NCBI RefSeq assembly: GCF_012933505.1
Contig: NZ_JABBNB010000047.1
Location: 1-36,664, forward strand
Direction: 5' to 3'
Source of the DNA: Gordonia asplenii
GTDB lineage: Bacteria > Actinomycetota > Actinomycetes > Mycobacteriales > Mycobacteriaceae
DNA: 36,664 nucleotides
Both the position numbers and the translations under genes were made by a program. Positions 22,874-29,927 of this stretch are shown piece by piece (within the stretch, counting starts at the first letter, position 1; each line of letters opens with the position of its first letter). The notes under the pieces were generated by a model. That model had not been told where the DNA came from. It saw nothing but the letters and a program-made list of their open reading frames with translations, and did no database searches.

Positions 22874-23827
22874 TCACTCCCCATAATCCCAAAACTGCAG
22901 CCACCGCACCGACTCGAACAGCGTCACCGTCACTACGTAGACCGCCACGATGACAAGCGCTCCGGCGAGACCGCTGCGCCAGCCAACGCCGTCGATCGGA
23001 TCGAGCCAGCGTCGGAACGGCTTCGACGCCCACGGCATCAACCACCACTGCATGGCCGCGACGCTGACCACTTGACTGAGCCAGAGGGCGACTCCGGGCG
23101 AGGCGCCGGCGTGGTCGAGCACCGGGCCGAGGAACCGCGACAGCGTCATCACCGTCGGGTAGAGGACCAGCAGCACCAGCATCGCCGACTTCCAGTTCGG
23201 CGTCATCAGGGTCTTGCCGCCCGCTGTCCGCACGACGGTACCGAACGGGGTCGCACCCGTGACCTGCACGAAGTCCCCCGTGAGACTTGACCGCAACTCC
23301 GACAGCGCACCCTGCCGTTCCGCGGAGCCCACCCAATTCGCCAGCGTCCGGTCCGATCTGAATCTCAGCACCGACAGTGCCGTCCCGGCACCGTCGTCGA
23401 CGAACACCGACGTCCCTTCGTAGCCGCTGAACGACGCCGCCGCCACCGTCAAACCTCGTTGCGCCGCAACGAATTCACCGCTACGACCGCGGGTGATCAC
23501 ATGGCGGAACGCACCCACCCCGGGCGGCATGGACAGCCCCGCACCGACCAGGATGACCGGCACCGCCGGCACCCAGCCGGCCGCTGCGGCATCGGCGAGG
23601 ATCCGCTCGACCTGTGGCCCGTCGAGCCAAGCGTCGATCAGCTCCTCGCCGGCGAACGTCGCCGCGATCCCGTCCTCGTACAGTCCGCCTTCAGTTGTTC
23701 CGGCGCAGGCCCAGACCGCACCGCTCGTCGACGCCGACGCCACCAACGACTGCGCCCAACTGTCGAAATGCCCCGTACCACCACGGAACAGCACGACCGC
23801 TGTCAGGGTTTCGTCGACGCCGGCCAC
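22874..23827 (-). CDS. ABM-like domain membrane protein (paralogue 1)
   Basis: A 317-residue protein. The N-terminal 200 residues contain two degenerate repeats like antibiotic-biosynthesis-monooxygenase (ABM) dimeric barrel domains (TAVVLFRGGTGHFDSWAQSL and RSGEFVAAQRGLTVAAASF are the strand-helix starts). From 212 there are three membrane segments: WKSAMLVLLVLYPTVMTL, ALWLSQVVSVAAMQWWLMPW and LAGALVIVAVYVVTVTLF. The layout, including the PNWKS...LYPTV entry to the membrane part, matches the product of 26531-27490, so the two are paralogues. The start is GTG 23827 with GAGGA upstream, 24 bp after guanine deaminase. Function unknown; the barrel may bind a small aromatic or a haem-like ligand. 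Last gene of the operon. Confidence 0.75.
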   Translation of the reverse strand: MAGVDETLTAVVLFRGGTGHFDSWAQSLVASASTSGAVWACAGTTEGGLYEDGIAATFAGEELIDAWLDGPQVERILADAAAAGWVPAVPVILVGAGLSMPPGVGAFRHVITRGRSGEFVAAQRGLTVAAASFSGYEGTSVFVDDGAGTALSVLRFRSDRTLANWVGSAERQGALSELRSSLTGDFVQVTGATPFGTVVRTAGGKTLMTPNWKSAMLVLLVLYPTVMTLSRFLGPVLDHAGASPGVALWLSQVVSVAAMQWWLMPWASKPFRRWLDPIDGVGWRSGLAGALVIVAVYVVTVTLFESVRWLQFWDYGE

Positions 23828-23851
23828 CGAGCCGGATCCTCGGCGCCCGGC

Positions 23852-25246
23852 CTATCCGCTCACCAGCTTGCCCTGCACATAGACCTCGGCGATCGACGAC
23901 TCCCGCAGCCCCATCAACAGTGCGAACAACGTCTGATCGCGGGCCAGATCGGCATCCTCGGACCGCACCGCGTTCGCGAGTACCCCGGCCAACGCGTCGG
24001 CGGGCTCGACGACGAGAAAGTCGGCCTCCTTGCCCTCGTCGAAGTTGCCGAACCGGTCCTCCATGTCGAGCGCCCGCGCACCGCCCACCGTGGCGATGAA
24101 CAGCATCTCGGCGGGGTGCATCGACACGCCGGCGTCGCCCGGCTCGGTGATGTGCTGCTTGAACGCGTCGCCGACGACGCGTGAGATCAGCCATTCGTCG
24201 CCGCCGCCGAAGTCCGTGCCTGCCGAGATATTCACGCCCGACGCCACGGTTCGTTTCCACGGCATAGTTCCCGAGCCTAGAAACAATTGCGAAATGGGAC
24301 AGTGAGAAATGGACGTTCCGGTCTCGGCCATGCGCGCCAATTCGGCGTCTTGGCAATGCACGCTGTGCGCCATGATCGTCCGCGGACCCAGCAGGCTCTT
24401 GCCGCCGACCGTCGATCCGGGCAAGAACTTGCCGTCGTAGGTGTCGAGATAGGAGTTGACCTGATAGACCTGCTTGGTGCTGTCGATCTCGCCGGTTCCC
24501 GGCCGATTGTTTTCGTTGAGGTGGGTGTGCACGTACACCCCCCGATCGCGGTATTCGTCGTAGAGTTCGCCGAGGTTCTTCAGCGTCTCCGTAGTGACAG
24601 ACAACGAGAATCTCGGGACGATGGCCACATGCAGCCGCGACGTCCGATAGTCGCCCGTGTCAGCACCGTGCCACTTCTCGATTTCGGCCCGCGTCAGTGC
24701 GATTGCGTCTTCTTCGGAGGTCAGCAACGGGGTGGCCGTTTCTCCGCCGACCGTTTGAATACCACGGCCGGACACGATCCGAAGCCCGGCCCGATCGGTT
24801 TCGGCGAACAGCGCGTCCTGCGCATGCGGAAACGCTGAGCCGAACACCATCATCGCGGTGGTACCGGCCGCGATGCGTCGTCGAGTGAATTCGGCCGCGG
24901 CCTGCTGCGCGAAATCAGGATCGGCGAACTTCGATTCCGATGGGAAAATGCATAGCGTGAGCCACTCCAGGAGCTGCCCGCCACCATAGGAGTCACCCGC
25001 ATACGTTTGCGGGAAATGAATATGAGTATCGATGAATCCTGGTATCAAATAGCCGCCGGTATGGTCGTGCGGTGTCGCACCGCTGAATTCTTCGGGCACA
25101 TCGCCGCGCTCGCCGACGAACCGCACCCGACCATCGTCGACGACAAGTGCGCCGTCGGGAATAGACACCAGAGCATCGGCTGCCTCGGTGACTTTAGGAC
25201 TGCCGGCCAAGTGAAAGATATGGCCGAAATAGACATCTGCGCTCAT
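23852..25246 (-). CDS. guaD: Guanine deaminase
   Basis: A 464-residue zinc amidohydrolase that would convert guanine to xanthine and ammonia. The metal site is clear: H75 and H77 in GFIDTHIHFPQ, H240 in VYVHTHLNENN, H294 in IMAHSVH and D345 in SAGTDFGGG. The substrate-contact block PRFSLSV and the GGGQLLEWLTLCIFPSE segment are characteristic of guanine deaminases rather than other amidohydrolases. ATG 25246 overlaps the MFS stop in ATGA and has AGGAG upstream; the frame running on to 25666 is not used. Xanthine, its product, is the expected substrate of the molybdenum hydroxylase encoded upstream. Confidence 0.92.
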   Translation of the reverse strand: MSADVYFGHIFHLAGSPKVTEAADALVSIPDGALVVDDGRVRFVGERGDVPEEFSGATPHDHTGGYLIPGFIDTHIHFPQTYAGDSYGGGQLLEWLTLCIFPSESKFADPDFAQQAAAEFTRRRIAAGTTAMMVFGSAFPHAQDALFAETDRAGLRIVSGRGIQTVGGETATPLLTSEEDAIALTRAEIEKWHGADTGDYRTSRLHVAIVPRFSLSVTTETLKNLGELYDEYRDRGVYVHTHLNENNRPGTGEIDSTKQVYQVNSYLDTYDGKFLPGSTVGGKSLLGPRTIMAHSVHCQDAELARMAETGTSISHCPISQLFLGSGTMPWKRTVASGVNISAGTDFGGGDEWLISRVVGDAFKQHITEPGDAGVSMHPAEMLFIATVGGARALDMEDRFGNFDEGKEADFLVVEPADALAGVLANAVRSEDADLARDQTLFALLMGLRESSIAEVYVQGKLVSG

Positions 25247-26499
25247 ACTTGCTCTCCTTGTTGATTTGCATGATGTTGATTTGCATAATTCCGTGCGCCC
25301 CGCGCTCCGAACAGCCCCAGTCCCGCCACCGAACCGACCGCCACCACCAGACAGAAGACATACAGCCACCCCAGTGGCGCGGGCGACGTCTCCGGCGCAA
25401 TCCCCATCACTGCCATCGCCACGCTGACGATCAGATACGACACCGTCGTCGCGATTCCACCGACGAGTCCCAAATTCTTTTCGAACAGTCCCAATGCGAG
25501 TCCATACATCTGGGGACACAACACACCGCACCCGGCGAGCGCGAACATCGCGCCGAGGGTCAGCGGCCACATCATGGTTCCGGCCGCAAGTGCCGGAATC
25601 AACAACAGCGCGGCACCCACGGCGAATATCGCGAAGGCCGCGGAAGCAAGCCTGCCGGGCGAGCAACGCATCGCGAAATAGCCGCAGGCCAGCTCACCCA
25701 ACAGATTGACCGCGCCGACGACCAACGCGATCGCGCCATAGCCCGCCGGCGAGAAGCCCAGTCCGTCCTGATACAGGAACGGTCCGACGACGCCGAACGC
25801 CAACTGCGCCGATGCCATCAGGCCGAACACCACGACCAGCCGAAGATAGCCGGGACGCCGGATCACCTCGGTTGCGTTACGCCAGGTCTCACCGATCGCG
25901 ATCGCCGACCTCGCGTCAGGCGCGAGCGTCTCCGGCAGTACGGCGACGACCAGCACTCCGACGGCCGCAATCACCACGGCCATGAGCCCGAAGATCAGTC
26001 GCCAGGACAAGAACTGCACCAGTACCCCGCCGACCGCGGGCGCCAGCACCGGCGCGAGCCCCCACGCCGCGCCTAGCCACCCGGACACCGAAGTCAACTG
26101 CGCACCCCGGAACGTGTCGGCCGCCATCGCATAGCTGAGCACCATGCACGACGCCGCGCCCGCCCCCTGAACGAACCGCGCCGCCAGCAGCACCTCGATC
26201 CCCGGCGCGAGCGCGCACACCACGCTCGCCGACGCCGCGACGACGAGGCCGCACAGCAATATCGGTCGACGGCCTCGGGCATCGGCCAACACACCGAGCG
26301 GAATGAATGCCACCGACAGCCCCAGCATGTACGCCGTGACGGTGTTCTGCAGGGCGGCCGGACTCGCGTGCAGGTCGTCGACCATGCGGGGTAGCGCCGG
26401 GGTGTAGATGTCCAGCGGCACCTGGCTGAGCGGGACGATGCACAGCAGCACACCGATCAGGCCGCGCCGGCCGAGGCGCTTCGACGCCGGAGGGGTCAT
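25243..26499 (-). CDS. MFS transporter, Bcr/CflA-type
   Basis: A 418-residue major-facilitator protein with about 12 membrane helices. TM1 has the DHA1 drug-efflux motif DIYTPALPRMVDDL; motif A is GVLADARGRRP between TM2 and TM3; TM5 carries a motif C-like GLAPVLAPAVGG. These features place it with Bcr/CflA exporters. Its position between guanine deaminase and the ABM gene suggests it moves a pathway substrate or product, or protects against a toxic intermediate. The polar tail NYANQHHANQQGEQV is encoded by an in-frame 15-bp tandem duplication. No strong RBS; its start is 31 bp after the ABM gene. Confidence 0.88.
   Translation of the reverse strand: MTPPASKRLGRRGLIGVLLCIVPLSQVPLDIYTPALPRMVDDLHASPAALQNTVTAYMLGLSVAFIPLGVLADARGRRPILLCGLVVAASASVVCALAPGIEVLLAARFVQGAGAASCMVLSYAMAADTFRGAQLTSVSGWLGAAWGLAPVLAPAVGGVLVQFLSWRLIFGLMAVVIAAVGVLVVAVLPETLAPDARSAIAIGETWRNATEVIRRPGYLRLVVVFGLMASAQLAFGVVGPFLYQDGLGFSPAGYGAIALVVGAVNLLGELACGYFAMRCSPGRLASAAFAIFAVGAALLLIPALAAGTMMWPLTLGAMFALAGCGVLCPQMYGLALGLFEKNLGLVGGIATTVSYLIVSVAMAVMGIAPETSPAPLGWLYVFCLVVAVGSVAGLGLFGARGARNYANQHHANQQGEQV
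25261..25286. repeat. 15-bp-period tandem duplication at the MFS 3' end
   Basis: TTGATTTGCAT occurs at 25261-25271 and 25276-25286, a period of 15 bp and so five codons. It is AT-rich against a GC-rich background and lies just upstream of the guaD ribosome binding site. Confidence 0.7.
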
Positions 26500-26530
26500 C
26501 GGAGCGTCAACGCACGTGTCGCGGCGTGTG

Positions 26531-27490
26531 TCATGGCAACGACCAGATGACGACGGTCACCAGGTAGAACACCAGCACCCAGAACGCGTTGACAGCGAGC
26601 ACCAGACCGAAACCGCGCCAGTCGGTCGTCGGCTGCGGTGCGTCGCGCCGCGGCTTGAGCCACCAGCCGAGGATTCGATTCACGTAATAGGGCATCGTGA
26701 AATAGCTCATCGACAGGCTCGACAGCAGGTTTCCGATCAACATTCCCAGCCACAGCGGCATGCCGAGCGGCGACGTCAGCAGCGTCAGCAGCACCACGGT
26801 CGGATACAGGCCCATCCACACCGCGATCGAGGACTTGAAGTTCGACGGCGGCGGCCGGTCGTCGTAGCCGAACGAAAACCAGTTGCCGAACGAATGGTCG
26901 ATGGTGCGCAGTGTGAAGTCACCGAACTGCTCGGCCTCGGCGAGCATTTCCCGGCGCCGGTCCGACGTCAGCCATGCGTCGAGATGTTCGGCCGAGTCGT
27001 ATCGATAGGAGATCGTCCATTCGTCGTGCACGCCGTCGATCGGTCGAAAGAGTTCCGACCCGCAGAATCCCGGGAAGGCGCGTTCGGCGGCGTCGAGTCG
27101 TTTCTGCCATGCAAGGAAGTCGTCGATCGACTCCGGCGCGACGCGGTGGCTGACGACGACAGTGACCAAGGTGTCCGGCTCGCGGTGCCCGGCCGACACC
27201 AGTTGCGCCGTACCGGGTCCGTCGAAGAGGTCGGCGCCCTCCTCCAATTTCGCCGACCGCACCCGACTGTTGAGCCAGTCCTGCAGATGGCTGACCGAGT
27301 CGAATTGGTAGACGACCACCCATTCCGGCTGCACGGCAGTCGGCGGTCGGAGGTCGGCCCCGACGAAACCCGGAAACTCGGCAGCAGCGTCACTGAGTCC
27401 GCGCTGCCAGCGTTGATAGTCGGATTCGCGGCCGTCGACTATGCGTTGGCCGATGATCATCGTCGCACCGCTCGGGTCGTGCGTACTCAT
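26531..27490 (-). CDS. ABM-domain membrane protein (paralogue 2)
   Basis: A 319-residue protein with two tandem ABM-type dimeric alpha/beta-barrel domains. Repeat 1 (about 8-95) reads IIGQRIVDGRESDYQRWQRG ... FPGFVGADLRPP ... VVVYQFDSVSHLQDWLNS. Repeat 2 (about 105-200) reads VVSHRVAPESIDDFLAWQKR ... FPGFCGSELFRP ... TISYRYDSAEHLDAWLTS. A membrane part of three helices follows from SNFKSSIAVWMGLYPTV. The second barrel repeats the first closely, so the tandem can form an internal dimer. The ATG overlaps the FAD oxidoreductase stop in ATGA. The active site is not identifiable; a role as a membrane-tethered oxygenase or ligand-binding partner is inference. Confidence 0.83.
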   Translation of the reverse strand: MSTHDPSGATMIIGQRIVDGRESDYQRWQRGLSDAAAEFPGFVGADLRPPTAVQPEWVVVYQFDSVSHLQDWLNSRVRSAKLEEGADLFDGPGTAQLVSAGHREPDTLVTVVVSHRVAPESIDDFLAWQKRLDAAERAFPGFCGSELFRPIDGVHDEWTISYRYDSAEHLDAWLTSDRRREMLAEAEQFGDFTLRTIDHSFGNWFSFGYDDRPPPSNFKSSIAVWMGLYPTVVLLTLLTSPLGMPLWLGMLIGNLLSSLSMSYFTMPYYVNRILGWWLKPRRDAPQPTTDWRGFGLVLAVNAFWVLVFYLVTVVIWSLP

Positions 27491-28938
27491 GGCAGCTCCT
27501 GGGCCAACGGGTGATTGAGGAGGACTCCCCCCGGGTCGATGCGATCGCGCAGGTCACGCAACTTGCGGAGGTTTCCGCCGTAAGCGGCATCGATCTCGGC
27601 CGCCGACTCGGCGAATCCGGAACGCAGCTCGACGCTGTAGCCGCCGATTGTTCCGGGCGCCAGCACGGCCAGCGTGTCGCGGGCCCACGCTCGGCAGGCG
27701 TCGGTGTCGGCGGCGTCGGACCAGATGGCGTTCAGCGGAACGTTCCACTCGCCCCGACGTCCCCAGAACGCGGTCGCGGTGTCCTCGACGTCGGCCAGCG
27801 CGCCGCCGGTGTGCTGAAAGTCGATGCGGCATGCACGCGTCGGCGCGGCGGTGATCGCCGCCGCGAGGCCGTCGGCGATGTCAGCACCGAGATTCGGCCC
27901 GGTGAACACCGACTTTCCGTAGAACCAGCCGCGGTGCGCGGTCGACGTCGGGTCGGGTGGGGCGATCGCGGCAGGTTCGGCGCCGCCCGGGCCGGGGATC
28001 GCGAACTCCGGCAGCCCGGCGAGATAGCGCCCGGAAGTCTCCGCGCGGAAGAAGGTGTTCTTCGACGCCGCGACGACCGCCGACGTCGCCGACCGCGCGA
28101 CGTCGACGTCGTCGTCGCAGCTGCTCCGGCAGGCGGTGTAGACGAGCAACACCGGATCCGGACCGCCACCCCACCCGAGAACCGCGCCCATCGTCGTGTG
28201 CCGCGGCAACTGTGGAGCCGTCGCGAAATAGGTGGCCAGCGCATCGAGTCCGACGACCGCGCGCTCGACGTACACCGGTCCCTGCGGGTGAGTGCGCAAC
28301 CGCGCGGACGTAACCACCCCGAATGACGGCGCGCACCCGCGCGCCGCCCACCACAGTTCTTCCTCCACGCCGCGACTGTCCTCCGACAGGCGCAACCACG
28401 TTCCGTCGGGCAGCACCATCTCGAGTTCGACGATCTGGTCGAGGGTCAATCCGAGGTCACGTGTCAGGTAACCGACGCCGCCGCGGGTGATCAGGCCGAG
28501 TCCCGCAATACCGGCGATACCGACCGGAATCACCCGGCCGGTCGGTGTGGTCGCGGCCAATGCCTCGCCGACCGTCGCACCACCCCCGACGACGACGTGC
28601 GAGTCGCCGTCGGTCCGGGCGGTCGCGAAATGTACCGAGAGGTCGAGCAGCACAGCGTCGTCGCGCACGCAATTGGAACTCAGACCGCCACCCCGCACCG
28701 TCACCGGGACGCCCGCGGCCGCGGCGCGGGTGAGCGTCGTCGCCACGTCGGCGACGTCGGCCGGAGTGACCACGCAGCTCGGCGACCGCCGCGCCGCCTC
28801 GGGAAAGAAGACCCGGGCGAGGCTGTCGCGGAATTGCGGCTCGCCTGCCACGTGCACGCGCCCCGGCAATGCCGACGCCAATTCGGCGGCGAGTCCGTTC
28901 CGCTGCTCGAAAGCGGGTAGGGAATCCATCCGCCTCAC
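27487..28938 (-). CDS. FAD-linked oxidoreductase, PCMH/BBE type, non-covalent flavin predicted
   Basis: A 483-residue flavoprotein of the berberine-bridge/6-hydroxynicotine-oxidase group. The FAD-binding PCMH domain spans about 50-225 and the C-terminal BBE segment YGGNLRKLRDLRDRIDPGG is complete. In covalent members a His follows RGGG and a Cys sits before the GGG-G loop. Here the motif is RGGGLSSNC (82-90, Leu86 at the His position), and the second region IPVGIAGIAGLGLITRGG has no Cys. FAD should therefore bind without covalent links. Substrate unknown; placement between XdhC and the ABM protein suggests oxidation of the hydroxylase product. ATGA overlap with xdhC upstream. Confidence 0.85.
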   Translation of the reverse strand: MRRMDSLPAFEQRNGLAAELASALPGRVHVAGEPQFRDSLARVFFPEAARRSPSCVVTPADVADVATTLTRAAAAGVPVTVRGGGLSSNCVRDDAVLLDLSVHFATARTDGDSHVVVGGGATVGEALAATTPTGRVIPVGIAGIAGLGLITRGGVGYLTRDLGLTLDQIVELEMVLPDGTWLRLSEDSRGVEEELWWAARGCAPSFGVVTSARLRTHPQGPVYVERAVVGLDALATYFATAPQLPRHTTMGAVLGWGGGPDPVLLVYTACRSSCDDDVDVARSATSAVVAASKNTFFRAETSGRYLAGLPEFAIPGPGGAEPAAIAPPDPTSTAHRGWFYGKSVFTGPNLGADIADGLAAAITAAPTRACRIDFQHTGGALADVEDTATAFWGRRGEWNVPLNAIWSDAADTDACRAWARDTLAVLAPGTIGGYSVELRSGFAESAAEIDAAYGGNLRKLRDLRDRIDPGGVLLNHPLAQELP

Positions 28939-29927
28939 CCCACTTCCCGATGAATCGGCCCGCTACGCGCGCCCAATGCCACCGAGGTGCCACCCCGGGT
29001 CTCGGCGACGATCTGCGCCAGAATCGACACGGCGGTCTGCGCGGGCGTTTGCGCGTTCAAGTCCAACCCGAGCGGGCTGTGCAGCCGTGCCAGAGTCTGC
29101 ACGGCGACGCCGTCCTCCAGCAGCCGCGCCAGTCGTGTGCGATGAGTTCGCCGCGACCCCAGGGCGCCCACAAACCCCGCCGCGGAGTCGAGGGCGATCC
29201 GTAACGTCGGCACGTCGAACCGTTCGTCGTGCGAGAGCACGCAGATCACCGTCGTCGGATCGATCCGCCCGGCAGCGACCTCCTCGCCCAGATAGCGCTG
29301 CGGCCACTCGACCACCACGTCGGCACCGGGGAACCGGTCGGCGGTCGTGAACGCCGACCGTGCGTCTACCACGGTCACGCGGTAGTCGAGCTGAATCGCC
29401 ATGGCGCACAACGCACCGACGTAACCGTTGGCACCGGTCAGAATCATCCGTGGAGCCGGCGGAAAGTACTGGTGGAAGGCCGGTGCGGAAGCCATCCCCG
29501 CCGCCCGGGGTCCGAGGAACCAACGCGGCCGCTCGCCCAGCTCGGTCACCCAATCGACCTCCACGCCCTCGCGCAGCGCATTGGCCAGTCGACGCAGCAG
29601 CGCGACGGCGTCGGCGTCGACCGGCTCGACGAACACCTCGATCTCACCACCGCACGTCAGTGTCGGGCGCAGGCCCAGCGGGTCGCATTGGTCCGCACCG
29701 AACCACATCGACGTCGCGACGCCGTCGGCGATCACCGTGGCGGCCCGCGCCACGACGTCGGCGTCGATGCAGCCGCCCGACAGACACCCGATGACCTCGC
29801 CCGACGCGGTGATCACCATCGCCGTCCCGGCCGGGCAGGGACCCGGTCCGCGCGCGGTGATCACCCGCGCCAGCGCCACTCGTTCGAGTGACGCCGCGGC
29901 GATCAACTGCCCCAACACTGTTCGCAT
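28935..29927 (-). CDS. xdhC: XdhC-type molybdenum cofactor insertion protein
   Basis: A 330-residue XdhC/CoxI family protein. The N-terminal XdhC domain has RGPGPCPAGTAMVI and the GCLSGGCIDADVV motif; a Rossmann domain begins at RMILTGANGYVGALCAMAI with acidic end VVDAR; the C-terminal part has FVGALGSRRTHRTRLARL and HSPLGLDLNAQTPAQTAVSI. XdhC proteins bind the molybdenum cofactor, promote its sulfuration and hand it to xanthine-dehydrogenase-type enzymes. The ATG shares one base with the stop of the large-subunit gene, so the chaperone is made next to its client. Confidence 0.9.
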   Translation of the reverse strand: MRTVLGQLIAAASLERVALARVITARGPGPCPAGTAMVITASGEVIGCLSGGCIDADVVARAATVIADGVATSMWFGADQCDPLGLRPTLTCGGEIEVFVEPVDADAVALLRRLANALREGVEVDWVTELGERPRWFLGPRAAGMASAPAFHQYFPPAPRMILTGANGYVGALCAMAIQLDYRVTVVDARSAFTTADRFPGADVVVEWPQRYLGEEVAAGRIDPTTVICVLSHDERFDVPTLRIALDSAAGFVGALGSRRTHRTRLARLLEDGVAVQTLARLHSPLGLDLNAQTPAQTAVSILAQIVAETRGGTSVALGARSGPIHREVG

